Below are positions 49,656 to 58,726 of a stretch of DNA of 64,000 nt, one piece after another. The notes under the pieces are model-generated. The model saw nothing but the letters and a program-made list of their open reading frames with translations, searched no databases and was not told the DNA's origin. How positions within the stretch are numbered: the first letter of the stretch is position 1; each line of letters starts with the position of its first letter. Made by a program: the position numbers and the translations under genes. The DNA comes from JADFXI01 sp963784135 (GTDB lineage: Bacteria > Nitrospirota > Thermodesulfovibrionia > Thermodesulfovibrionales > Dissulfurispiraceae): the NCBI GenBank assembly GCA_963784135.1, contig CAWAQG010000004.1, positions 248,001 through 312,000 on the forward strand, read 5' to 3'.

Positions 49656-50384
49656 ATGAGTAACGTTATCGTATTTAAAATAGATGGCGTCGAGGTAAAG
49701 GGAAAAACCGGTCAGACGATCATGGATGCCGCTGATCAGGCAGGAATTTATATACCCCGGCTCTGTGACGTTGAGGGGCTTGAGCCCCAGGGAAGCTGCC
49801 GTGTCTGTACCGTTAAAGTCAATGGCAGGCCAGCAGCCGCCTGTACACAGCCGGCTGCTGATGGAATAGAGGTTGAGAACAAAACGCTGGAAATTCTCAA
49901 CTGGCGGCGTGATCTCATCCGCATGCTATTTCACGAGGGGAACCACTTATGTCCTATCTGTGAGGCCAGCGGCAGGTGCGAACTTCAGGCAATGGCATAC
50001 CGTCTCGGCATTTTACAGCCGGCCAAATATCCCTACCTGCAGCCCGTTCGTCCTATCGATGCGTCCCATCCGGATATCATGCTCGATACAAACCGCTGTA
50101 TACGATGCGGACGATGCATCAGGGCATCGAAGGATATAGACGGCAAAAATGTCTTCGGGTATGTCGGCCGGGGAATACATAAACGGGTCGGGGTGAATGG
50201 AGAAAACCTTGCACAGACGAATGTCCATCTTGACGACAGGGCAATCGCCCTTGAAACATGCCCGGTGGGCTGCATCATCAGGAAAGGACTCGGTTTCTTC
50301 ACACCCATAGGGCAACGGGAGTTCGACCAAGATCCTATCGGCAGTACTATTGAAAAGGCTGAATTAAAGAGGGGGAAGAAATGA
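49656..50384 (+). CDS. hoxU: NAD-reducing hydrogenase diaphorase subunit HoxU
   Basis: Iron-sulfur subunit that carries electrons between HoxF and HoxY, related to the N-terminus of NuoG. The 242 residues show a [2Fe-2S] ferredoxin fold (CDVEGLEPQGSCRVC near residue 36, then AAAC near 63), a His-Cys3 cluster motif (HEGNHLCPICEASGRC near 90) and a further cluster site (NRCIRCGRC near 145, ETCPVGC near 205). It overlaps hoxY by four bases. Confidence 0.92.
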   Translation: MSNVIVFKIDGVEVKGKTGQTIMDAADQAGIYIPRLCDVEGLEPQGSCRVCTVKVNGRPAAACTQPAADGIEVENKTLEILNWRRDLIRMLFHEGNHLCPICEASGRCELQAMAYRLGILQPAKYPYLQPVRPIDASHPDIMLDTNRCIRCGRCIRASKDIDGKNVFGYVGRGIHKRVGVNGENLAQTNVHLDDRAIALETCPVGCIIRKGLGFFTPIGQREFDQDPIGSTIEKAELKRGKK

Positions 50385-50938
50385 AGAAAAGGCTGGCCAC
50401 CGTTTCACTGGCAGGATGTTTTGGCTGCCATATGTCCTTACTGGATATAGATGAACGGATCCTGGAACTGCTTAAACTTGTGGAGTTTGACAGATCTCCT
50501 TTGAATGACTTCAAAAAATTTAAAAAGCGCTGTGATGTAGGCCTGATAGAGGGCGGATGCTGCAATGAGGAAAATGTCCATACCTTGCAGGAGTTTCGAA
50601 GAAACTGTGATGTGCTGGTCGCCGTTGGTCAGTGCGCTATTATGGGCGGTCTCCCGGTCATGCGCAATGCCATCATGCATGCCGAGGACCCCTTGAGGGA
50701 GTGCCTCGATACTGCCTATCTGAACAGCCCCACGGTATATAATGCTTCCAATGACATACCGAATGATCCTGCCCTCCCCCTGATCCTGGACAAGGTATAC
50801 ACATGTGCTGAGGTTGTAAAGGTAGATTATCAGATCCCCGGATGTCCTCCCTCGGGGGATACATTCTGGCTGACCATGATTGCTCTGCTCAGGGGCACCG
50901 TTGCTGATCTGCCCTACGGGCTTATAAAATATGACTGA
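50381..50938 (+). CDS. hoxY: NAD-reducing NiFe hydrogenase small subunit HoxY
   Basis: Small hydrogenase subunit holding the proximal [4Fe-4S] cluster. The 185 residues carry AGCFGCHMSLLDID near residue 10, EGGCCNEENV near 60, VGQCAIMGG near 84 and QIPGCPPSGD near 155. It is short, as usual for group 3d, with no second or third cluster domain. No export signal. Located between hoxU (overlapping) and hoxH. Confidence 0.92.
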   Translation: MKKRLATVSLAGCFGCHMSLLDIDERILELLKLVEFDRSPLNDFKKFKKRCDVGLIEGGCCNEENVHTLQEFRRNCDVLVAVGQCAIMGGLPVMRNAIMHAEDPLRECLDTAYLNSPTVYNASNDIPNDPALPLILDKVYTCAEVVKVDYQIPGCPPSGDTFWLTMIALLRGTVADLPYGLIKYD

Positions 50939-51016
50939 TAGGGTTCTCTCTGTGCATCCGATCGGGAATAAAATGTTTTACACAGATACCGAACCAGAGG
51001 AACCGGAGAACAGGGC

Positions 51017-52456
51017 ATGGCAAAAACAAGAGTTATAGAAATTGAACCCGTGAGCCGCGTTGAGGGGCATGGTAAAGTCAGTATTCACCTTGACGATCAT
51101 AATAACGTTCGGGAGGCCAGGCTCCATATTGTAGAATTCAGGGGGTTTGAGCGGTTTATACTGGGACGCCCCTTCTGGGAAGTCCCGGTTATTGTGCAGC
51201 GTCTCTGCGGTATCTGCCCTGTAAGTCATCAGCTGGCTGCTTCCAAGGCCATGGACATTATCGTGGGGGCAAAACAGCTGACCCCGACTGCTGAGAAAAT
51301 CCGGCGCCTGATGCATTACGGGCAGATCATGCAGAGCCATGTCCTGCATTTCTTCCACTTATGCTCGCCTGATCTGCTCTTTGGCTTTGATGCTGACCCT
51401 GAGATACGCAATGTCTTTGGCATAATCAAAAAAATGCCCGATCTGGCTGTTCAGGGTGTAATGATGCGAAAATACGGTCAGGAGATCATCAGGGCCACCT
51501 CCGGAAAGAAAATACACGGAACCGGATCAGTCCCCGGAGGTGTAAATAAAAATCTTTCCCTGGAAGAAAGGGACTCCTTTCTGAAGGATATTGACCAGAT
51601 GAAAAAGTCGGCCCTTGGTGCGCTCTCTCTGGCAAGAAATTATACCCTTGAACATATAGACACGGTAACAGAGTTCGCCGCATTCAACTCCAACCACATG
51701 TCCCTTGTTCGCGAAGACGGCGCACTGGATTTATACCACGGTAATCTGCGGGCCATTGACGCAGGCGGTAATATTATCTTTGACCAGGTGGACTATCAGA
51801 AATTCAATGACTACATCATGGAAGAGGTGCGGTCCTGGTCATACAACAAATTCCCCTTTCTCAAGAGCCGCGGACATATTGACGGGTGGTATCGTGTCGG
51901 TCCACTCTCCCGGATGAACACCGTCGGATTTATCGACACGCCGGGAGCCCAGAAGGCCCTGGAAGAGTTTAAAGGCCTCACCAGGGGCAAACCCAATCAC
52001 ATGTCCCTGGCCTATCACTGGGCCAGAATGATAGAGCTCCTGCACTGCGTTGAGAAAATTGAGGAACTGCTCAATGACCCCGACCTTCAGGGAAGTGATC
52101 TTCTTGTGAAGGGTGATCGTTCTGAAGAAGGGATCGGTGTGATCGAGGCGCCCCGCGGTACTCTTTTCCACCACTACCGGGTGAATAAGGACGGCCAGGT
52201 CACCTACTGCAACCTGATTGTGTCGAGTACTAGTAATAACGAGGCCATGAACCGGGCCGTAACAAAGGTTGCTCACGACCATATCTCGGGCAAGCCAAGA
52301 ATTACCGAAGCTATGCTGAACCACGTTGAAGTGGCTGTCCGGGCATATGACCCCTGTCTTTCCTGTGCCACCCATGCACTGGGGCAGATGCCGCTTGTTA
52401 TTGAGATGTACGATGCGCACGGCTCACTCCTTGAATGGAAAGGCAAGTGTGGGTGA
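51017..52456 (+). CDS. hoxH: NAD-reducing NiFe hydrogenase large subunit HoxH
   Basis: Catalytic NiFe subunit. The 479 residues have the first metal motif RLCGICPVSH near residue 62 and the second DPCLSCATH near 445, followed by a C-terminal extension of about 26 residues that HoxW would remove. With HoxFUY it forms a cytoplasmic enzyme coupling H2 to NAD(H). The upstream gap of 78 bases after hoxY holds GAGGAACCGGAG as ribosome-binding region. Overlaps hoxW by four bases. Confidence 0.94.
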   Translation: MAKTRVIEIEPVSRVEGHGKVSIHLDDHNNVREARLHIVEFRGFERFILGRPFWEVPVIVQRLCGICPVSHQLAASKAMDIIVGAKQLTPTAEKIRRLMHYGQIMQSHVLHFFHLCSPDLLFGFDADPEIRNVFGIIKKMPDLAVQGVMMRKYGQEIIRATSGKKIHGTGSVPGGVNKNLSLEERDSFLKDIDQMKKSALGALSLARNYTLEHIDTVTEFAAFNSNHMSLVREDGALDLYHGNLRAIDAGGNIIFDQVDYQKFNDYIMEEVRSWSYNKFPFLKSRGHIDGWYRVGPLSRMNTVGFIDTPGAQKALEEFKGLTRGKPNHMSLAYHWARMIELLHCVEKIEELLNDPDLQGSDLLVKGDRSEEGIGVIEAPRGTLFHHYRVNKDGQVTYCNLIVSSTSNNEAMNRAVTKVAHDHISGKPRITEAMLNHVEVAVRAYDPCLSCATHALGQMPLVIEMYDAHGSLLEWKGKCG

Positions 52457-52923
52457 GCAATTCTTTGCCGAAGATTCTCTTCATTGGATATGGCAACCCG
52501 GGCCGTCTCGATGACGGTCTTGGCCCGGCACTTGCAGCCAGAATTGAAGCCCTGCCGCTGAAAGGGATGACTGTTGAAGCCGACTATCAGCTTGCAGTGG
52601 AAGACGCCTTTGATGTGTCAATGCATGATATCGTTATATTTGCCGATGCTGCGGTCAGGGGGAAGGCTCCCTTCTTTTTTAAGGAAATCCATCCCCGGTT
52701 GCCCCTGAGTCTCAGAAGTCACAGTGTTTCTCCGGAGACAGTTCTTTTTTTCGCTGAAAGACTGTTTCATTCCAGAGCCAAGGCGTATGTCCTCGGCATC
52801 CGGGGCTATGAGTTCAAAGGGTATGACGAGAGATTGTCAGAGCAGGCTGAGAAGAACCTTGAGGAAGCCTTTCAGTTTGTGGCGAAGCTGGTTCAATCAG
52901 GAAATTTCAACAGCACGTATTAG
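52453..52923 (+). CDS. hoxW: Hydrogenase maturation protease HoxW type
   Basis: M52-family endopeptidase expected to trim HoxH. From GTG 52453 it has 156 residues: LPKILFIGYGNPGRLDDGLG at the N-terminus with the metal-binding Asp, IVIFADAAVRG near 65 and LRSHSVSPETVL near 91 with the conserved His. I prefer GTG 52453 (GTGA overlap with hoxH, AAAGG about 9 bases upstream) to ATG 52435. It differs clearly from the protease at 14709, so each hydrogenase has its own. Confidence 0.87.
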   Translation: MSNSLPKILFIGYGNPGRLDDGLGPALAARIEALPLKGMTVEADYQLAVEDAFDVSMHDIVIFADAAVRGKAPFFFKEIHPRLPLSLRSHSVSPETVLFFAERLFHSRAKAYVLGIRGYEFKGYDERLSEQAEKNLEEAFQFVAKLVQSGNFNSTY

Positions 52924-53011
52924 TTTAACAATATTGGAAAATGAAGGACACATTGCTCTTGTCCAGGAATATGATCTTTCTGTCTGTTTTTTCTCGGCCA
53001 CAATTATGGCG

Positions 53012-55059
53012 CTAAGCATGTTGTACAAGAAGTGCCACCGAGCGAGGCTGGACCACATAGGTCGGCCGGGTCACAAGTTCCGCCTCATCCCATCTGCAAA
53101 TATCGTGAGGCGATGGAAGCGCAGTATCGATCCATCTTCGCCACGGGTCTCGTCCATCAGCGGCAGGCGGCAACTGGAAGATCAGTGGTTCCGAGTATGC
53201 ATTGAGCATTCCGTGAATGAGAAAGCCAGTACGAGCGCCGGACACGGTAAAAGCGATCGAGTGAGAGTGTTCGCCCCAGTCCGGCTGGTGCAGCGTAACC
53301 CCATGCCACTCAATCTGAATGCGGAGCAACAGCTGATTCAGACTCAGTTGGGGGTCGCGCAGACGGGCCTGAATGAGCAACGCGACGAACCGGTGAATGT
53401 CGGCGTGCCGCTCAATCAATCTCCAGTCGAACCAGCTGGTCTCATTGTCCTGGCAATATGCATTGTTGTTTCCTCGCTGGGTACGGCGTACCTCGTCTCC
53501 CATCAGAAACATCGGAGCGCCGACCGCCAGGAATGTCATCGCAAGGAAATTCTTGCACTGACGGTTGCGCAGCTCCTCTATACTTGGATCGTCGGTCGGG
53601 CCTTCCACACCGCAGTTCCAGCTTAGGTTGTCGGGCATACCGTCATGGTTGTTTTCGCCATTGGCTTCATTGTGTTTGTCATTGTAAGACACCAGGTCGT
53701 TCAGCGTGAAACCGTCATGACATGTAACAAAGTTGATGCTCTGCTCAGGTTCCCGTTCTTTGTGGCCGTAAACATCCGGGCTACCCAACAGCCGTTGTAC
53801 CAGACAGGGGACTGCGCCGCGGTCGCCTCTTACAAAGTGCCGGACGTCGTCGCGAAACCGGCCGTTCCACTCATGCCAGCTGTCTCCGATAAAAGCTCGA
53901 CCTGGTACAGGCCGGCGGCGTCCCATGCCTCTGCAATTAACTTGGTGCCCGCCAGCAGAGGATCTGACTCGATGTCCCAGAGCACCGGCGGGTTCGGCAA
54001 AGGCGACCCCGACTCGTCTCGTGACAGGATCGAGGCCAGATCAAAACGGAAACCATCTACGTGCATCAGGGTCACCCAATAACGCAGGCTGTCCTGGATC
54101 ATACGCCGCACGATCGGCTGGTTCGCATTCAATGTATTGCCGCAGCCGGCGTAGTCGGAGTAGAGCGATTTGTCTTTCTGGAGTATGTAGTACGTATCAT
54201 TCGCGAAACCGCGAAAGCAGAGCGTAGGTCCGTCAGCCCCCGATTCGGTGGTGTGATTGAAAACAACATCGAGAATTACTTCGATTCCGGCGCGGTGGAG
54301 CGCTTTGACGAGGTCGCGAAATTCATCCAGCACGCCGATCGGGTCTTTCTGTGCAGCATACCCGTGATGAGGGGCAAAGAAAGAGACCGGCTGGTATCCC
54401 CAGTAGTTCACGCGACCGGGGGGAGCGTCCTGGAGATCAAACTCAAACACCGGCAAAAGCTCGATAGCGGTAACGCCAAGACCCTGAAGATATGGAATTT
54501 TCTGAATCAGGCCGGCGTACGTACCTTCTTTGCCGGACGACACGGCCGAACTCGGGTGGCGGGTGAACCCGCCCACATGAAGTTCATAGATCACGGTTTC
54601 GGCAAACGGCCGGTTCAGCGGTTGGTCGCCTTCCCAGTCATAGGCATGTGGATCGGCGACCACGCTTTTCATCGCCACTGCCGCGTTATTGCCCGGCCGG
54701 CGCGCAGCCTGCCGGCTATAACGCTCCGGGACGGCAACGGCGAGACCATAGGGATCAAGGAGAACCTTTTCTCGATCAAACCGGTGTCCTTTCTCAGGAG
54801 CATACGGTCCGTCGACACGATATGCATAAATCTGCCCCGGATCGAGTCCAGGAACAAAAACATGCCAGTAATGATACGAGCGATGCCGATTGGGATCGAG
54901 GAATATGATCCGGGCCGGCTCCGCGGCATTCGCGTCATCGAACAGCAGTAGCTCTACGGAACTTGCGTTCTTCGAGAAAACGCTGAAATTGACCCCGCCG
55001 GGGTAGACCGTGGCGCCGAGAGGAGCGCTCGAACCTCTTTTGACGCCGAGGGTGTTCAT
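53012..55059 (-). CDS. glgX: Glycogen debranching enzyme GlgX, frame broken by a one-base deletion
   Basis: GH13 isoamylase-type enzyme that hydrolyses alpha-1,6 branches of phosphorylase-trimmed glycogen. Reading from ATG 55059 the N-terminal part has the CBM48 domain (PLGATVYPGGVNFSVFSKNA), DVVFNHT, the nucleophile Asp in HVDGFRFDLAS and the acid Glu in IAEAWDAAG. Near 53898 the frame shifts; the rest (AFIGDSWHEWNGRFRDDVR, VTCHDGF with the third catalytic Asp) continues one base away to 53012. One extra base restores 682 codons, the usual size. The C-terminus is convergent with hoxW. It complements glgP at 34157. Confidence 0.87.
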
Positions 55060-55093
55060 TTCTGTATCTTTTCCGTTCTTAGCGGACTCATTG

Positions 55094-55732
55094 TTATCCC
55101 CCCGTTTGTTCCTTCTGGAAAACAGACCTGATCCCACCAGCGATGTCCCGGCTCAGCCTCTCAAGAGCACTACTCATCGCGGCAACGAGCGCATCATAAC
55201 TACTGCCATTTATCTGCTCTCTGATCAGAGATTCCCTTTTCAGAAGCAAACTCCTGTTAGCGGCGAATACTCCCCATTGGGCCTTCAGCAGCACTGAATC
55301 ACCGGGCGTTCCTTCAAATCGGTCCACAAGCACTTCGACTCTGTAGGAAGCAGGGACTTGACCCTCCAGATAGGGTGTCCAACGCACCACGGAAAAAAGG
55401 TCGGCAGGCAGAAGGCTGGAGATGTCCTCTACGAGGACACGGGTGACATCGCTCTCAAGAGAACCGGCCCACCGGTCAAATTCCGAGAGTTTGAGTTCAT
55501 TCTTGCCGGAGCGGGTCACTATCTGAGGCCGGTCAAGATAGTCGGGTATGAGAACGGGACCTATGACAATCACCAGGCTGTTGTATGGTGAAACATCACT
55601 GGCCGAGGTCTTGTTCTGCACGGGGTTTAATTGATAGAACTTCGACGACGGTGAACTGGCGCACCCCGTCAGAATCACCACGAATAATGAGAGGGTAAAG
55701 AGCTCACGCAGATCCAAACGGTTGTTTCTCAT
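55094..55732 (-). CDS. ABC-type transport auxiliary lipoprotein (PqiC/YmbA-like)
   Basis: Outer-membrane or periplasmic lipoprotein associated with MCE lipid transport. From ATG 55732 it has 212 residues with a lipoprotein signal ending LTGCASS near residue 22, then KFYQLNPV, the family's conserved start, and VVIGPVLIPDYLDRPQIVTR near 60. The frame is open to 55840, but GGAG just before 55732 and the signal peptide set the start. One base separates it from the mlaD-like gene. Confidence 0.85.
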   Translation of the reverse strand: MRNNRLDLRELFTLSLFVVILTGCASSPSSKFYQLNPVQNKTSASDVSPYNSLVIVIGPVLIPDYLDRPQIVTRSGKNELKLSEFDRWAGSLESDVTRVLVEDISSLLPADLFSVVRWTPYLEGQVPASYRVEVLVDRFEGTPGDSVLLKAQWGVFAANRSLLLKRESLIREQINGSSYDALVAAMSSALERLSRDIAGGIRSVFQKEQTGG

Positions 55733-55733
55733 T

Positions 55734-56735
55734 TCATTCTCCTTTAGCGGGGCTCTTCCCTCTAAGAAATGCTTCGGGATGGCGTTCAAGGTAATCCGCC
55801 AGAATACGGATGGAACGGGAGAGCTCAGTGATCTGCTCAAGCGTCCTGCCTATCTCATATCCGAGATTCGCATTCTGCACGGCGATCCCATTGATATTTT
55901 CGACGGCCTTGTTTGTTTCTTTCAGAGTGGCTTGGGCTGCTGACAGGGTTTCTTTGATGCTCGATGCGATCTGCCCGGGTGCACCTTCATCGAATCTGAG
56001 TGTTTTTTCGACCTGAGCAAGGGCCGCCCGGGCGGCATCCGATGTGCCCTTGATATCTGAAGCTATAGGCCCGACCTCGGTATTAAGATGTTTCACGAGC
56101 GCATCACTGTTTTTGAGCAACTGATTCAATGAGCCGATGCTTGTCTGCAGGTCCCGGGAATTGACGAGCCTATTTATTCCTGCGAGGGTTTCATTTAATC
56201 TGTCAGCGATCTCCTTGAGCGGCAACTCCTCTAATCTTTTTGTCAGTTGATCCAGACTCGAAGGAACTGTCGGAATTTCATGATACTTCTTTTCGAGGCC
56301 CACAAGCCTTATCGGTGTATTCGGATAGAAATCAAGATTGACCATGAGTTGCCCGGTAACAAAACTCTGCAGCTGGAGCTGGGCTCGCAGTCCTTTAGCT
56401 ATCAAAGTCTGAAGATACCGTGGGTCATAACTAAGATTCTCCCCTAGTGGCACGATTTTTTGAGCGTAGATTTCTGTGTAAACCGGTACGAAAGCGGTGA
56501 GGTCTCTTGCATTGACCTCAAGGACGATATTGGTAACATGCCCTATCTGGACACCACGAAACACAACCGGAGCCCCGATCTGGAGCCCTTTCACCGAGCC
56601 CTCAAAGAACAGCACGTTCCTATTGACCTTTCTGAAGAATTTGTCTGAACCAAAGACAACTATGCCCGCGACGACCAGAACCAAAGCGCCCAGGACAAAA
56701 GCGCCGATGAGGCTCTTACTTGCCTGTTTACTCAT
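55734..56735 (-). CDS. mlaD: MCE/MlaD family phospholipid-transport protein
   Basis: Periplasmic substrate-binding protein anchored by one N-terminal helix (SLIGAFVLGALVLVVAGIVV). The MCE domain follows (FFEGSVKGLQIGAPVVFRGV near residue 47), then a long helical C-terminal region (about 160-320) that would form the tunnel of a hexamer. 333 residues, longer than E. coli MlaD and closer to the PqiB/YrbD-like forms. ATG 56735 has AGGAGA upstream. Expressed with the ATPase and permease genes. Confidence 0.87.
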   Translation of the reverse strand: MSKQASKSLIGAFVLGALVLVVAGIVVFGSDKFFRKVNRNVLFFEGSVKGLQIGAPVVFRGVQIGHVTNIVLEVNARDLTAFVPVYTEIYAQKIVPLGENLSYDPRYLQTLIAKGLRAQLQLQSFVTGQLMVNLDFYPNTPIRLVGLEKKYHEIPTVPSSLDQLTKRLEELPLKEIADRLNETLAGINRLVNSRDLQTSIGSLNQLLKNSDALVKHLNTEVGPIASDIKGTSDAARAALAQVEKTLRFDEGAPGQIASSIKETLSAAQATLKETNKAVENINGIAVQNANLGYEIGRTLEQITELSRSIRILADYLERHPEAFLRGKSPAKGE

Positions 56736-56775
56736 TATCTTTCTCCTCAATCATCATTATCTACCTTATCATTTC

Positions 56776-57537
56776 TTATGCACGTCCCTCTCCCCGGGTC
56801 AGAAAGTTGATCACTTTTGGGTCTTTCGACTCGGCGAGGAGTTTCCTGGGCTCTCCCGCAGCAATCATTGTTTTTGTGTCGGCGTCGAGAAAGACTGAAT
56901 TGTTTCCGATCTCAAAGATGCTCGCCAGTTCATGAGTCACAACAACTACTGTAGCCCCGAGACTATTTCTCAGTTCGATGATCAACTCGTCAAGCAGATG
57001 CGCGCTGATCGGATCGAGCCCGGCAGAGGGTTCGTCAAAGAAGAGGATTTCAGGGTCTAATGCCATGGCGCGGGCCAGTCCTGCGCGTTTTTTCATGCCG
57101 CCGCTGATCTCAGATGGATAGTACTCCCCGAAGCCGGCGAGTCCGACAAGTGCGAGCTTGAGAGAAACGATCTTGTTAATCTGACCCGGGCTCAAATCCG
57201 TGTATTGTTGTAACGGGAGGGCAACGTTTTCGCCAAGGGTGAGAGAACTCCAGAGGGCGCCGCCCTGATAGAGTATGCCGAATTTTCTCATGATGCTCTT
57301 CTGTTCCTCGGGCTCTGATGACCAGAAACTCAGACCGTCATAGAGGACCTGTCCTTTTGTGGGCGGAAGGAGTCCGACCATACTCCGCAAAACGGTGGTC
57401 TTGCCGCCACCACTTCCGCCCATGATTATGAATATGTCGCCCCTGTTAATGGTAAAGGTGAGGTCATGCAGGATCACATTGCTCCCATAGGCCACGGTCA
57501 GGTCCTGTACAACAATATGGGGCGCTGCTTTTTCCAT
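56776..57537 (-). CDS. mlaF: ABC transporter ATP-binding protein (MlaF-like)
   Basis: Cytoplasmic ATPase of the lipid transporter. About 253 residues with Walker A GGSGGGKTT near residue 40, Q-loop YQGGALWSS near 90, signature SGGMKKRAGLARA near 143 and Walker B ILFFDEPSAGLD near 165, then the H-loop VTHE. The SGGMKKR signature is typical of Mla ATPases. It lies between the permease gene (17 bases away) and the mlaD-like gene. Confidence 0.92.
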   Translation of the reverse strand: MEKAAPHIVVQDLTVAYGSNVILHDLTFTINRGDIFIIMGGSGGGKTTVLRSMVGLLPPTKGQVLYDGLSFWSSEPEEQKSIMRKFGILYQGGALWSSLTLGENVALPLQQYTDLSPGQINKIVSLKLALVGLAGFGEYYPSEISGGMKKRAGLARAMALDPEILFFDEPSAGLDPISAHLLDELIIELRNSLGATVVVVTHELASIFEIGNNSVFLDADTKTMIAAGEPRKLLAESKDPKVINFLTRGEGRA

Positions 57538-57553
57538 CACCGCTCTTTACTCC

Positions 57554-58711
57554 TCAGATGTTCAGCACATTACAAACAACGGTTATCACTGCCATCGCCA
57601 CAACGATGCTGACTATGCTTGTCACCACTGAAGAGGTTGTCGCCTCACCGACTGCTGCTGCGCTACGTCCGCACTGTATTCCGCGGAGACAGCCTGCAAG
57701 CGCTACGAGGACGCCGAAGACTGCGGCACTGAAAAGACCGACCCACAAGTCGTTCAGGTGAACGGAAGTACGAGTCTTGTTGTAGTATTCCATGAAATTC
57801 AGATCAAGCATCGAGACACCAACGATCAGGCCGCCGAGCATCCCCATCAAGTCAGCATAAAGACTCAATAGAGGCATCATGAGAAAAAGGGCGAGCATTC
57901 TCGGGAGCACAAGGAATTCCATGGGCGAGATACCAAGGGTCTTCAAGGCGTCGATCTCCTCATTCACTTGCATCGTACCGAGCTGCGCGGCGAATGATGC
58001 TCCCGTACGGCCGGCCATGATGATCCCTGTCATAATAGCCGCAAGCGCCCGGACCATCCCGATCCCGACGAGGCTGGCGACGTAAATCTGTGCACCGAAA
58101 ATCTTGAGTTGAATAGCGCCAATAAAGGCAAGGATAAGCCCCACAAGGATACTGATGAGGGAAACGATCGGAAGAGCCTGCGCACCGCATTCTTGAATAG
58201 TTAGAAGCAGATCAGCGGGACGGAACTGGGCCTTTCCGACGGACAACTTCATAAAGGCGACAGAGGCCTCCCCGATGAAAGCGAGCATTTCGAGGTTGGA
58301 ACGCCAGAAAGCAATTGCAGACTCGCCGATCCTGCTGAGAAAAGAGGTTCTGGCTACTACCCTGCGGACCCCTTTCCTTTCACGGACTGCAGAGGCAAGG
58401 GCCAGGAGCCGCTGCACGCCTGTCGGCAGGCCGTCCTTCTCGACAGCGAAATGCATTTCTGAGCCGATCTCCATGATTTCCAAAAGTAGTGTTATGAGGC
58501 CGCTGTCCCATCCCGTCATGGCCTGAGTATTAAAGGTAATACGGCTGACTGTCTCTACAGACTCGATCTGGCTCCGGAACTCCTCACCCTGCGGAAGTTG
58601 CCTTCCCAATTTCCACTCTCCTGATATACGCACCGTTAGTGTGGAGTCGGGAAGACGGACCAGGGTCAGTTCCGCTTTCCCCCCAAGTTGCATGTCACCC
58701 GCTGTTGTCAT
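57554..58711 (-). CDS. mlaE: ABC transporter permease MlaE with N-terminal STAS-like domain
   Basis: Inner-membrane permease of the MCE lipid transport system. The 385 residues have a soluble STAS-like domain (about 15-110: LTVRISGEWKLGR, ITFNTQAMTGWDSGLI) followed by the MlaE domain with five or so membrane helices (VSLISILVGLILAFIGAIQL near 180; EIDALKTLGISPMEFLVLPR near 253, the coupling loop). STAS-MlaE fusions are known in several phyla. It is the first of four genes of the transporter operon. Confidence 0.9.
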   Translation of the reverse strand: MTTAGDMQLGGKAELTLVRLPDSTLTVRISGEWKLGRQLPQGEEFRSQIESVETVSRITFNTQAMTGWDSGLITLLLEIMEIGSEMHFAVEKDGLPTGVQRLLALASAVRERKGVRRVVARTSFLSRIGESAIAFWRSNLEMLAFIGEASVAFMKLSVGKAQFRPADLLLTIQECGAQALPIVSLISILVGLILAFIGAIQLKIFGAQIYVASLVGIGMVRALAAIMTGIIMAGRTGASFAAQLGTMQVNEEIDALKTLGISPMEFLVLPRMLALFLMMPLLSLYADLMGMLGGLIVGVSMLDLNFMEYYNKTRTSVHLNDLWVGLFSAAVFGVLVALAGCLRGIQCGRSAAAVGEATTSSVVTSIVSIVVAMAVITVVCNVLNI

Positions 58712-58726
58712 TTTATCAGCCGCCCT

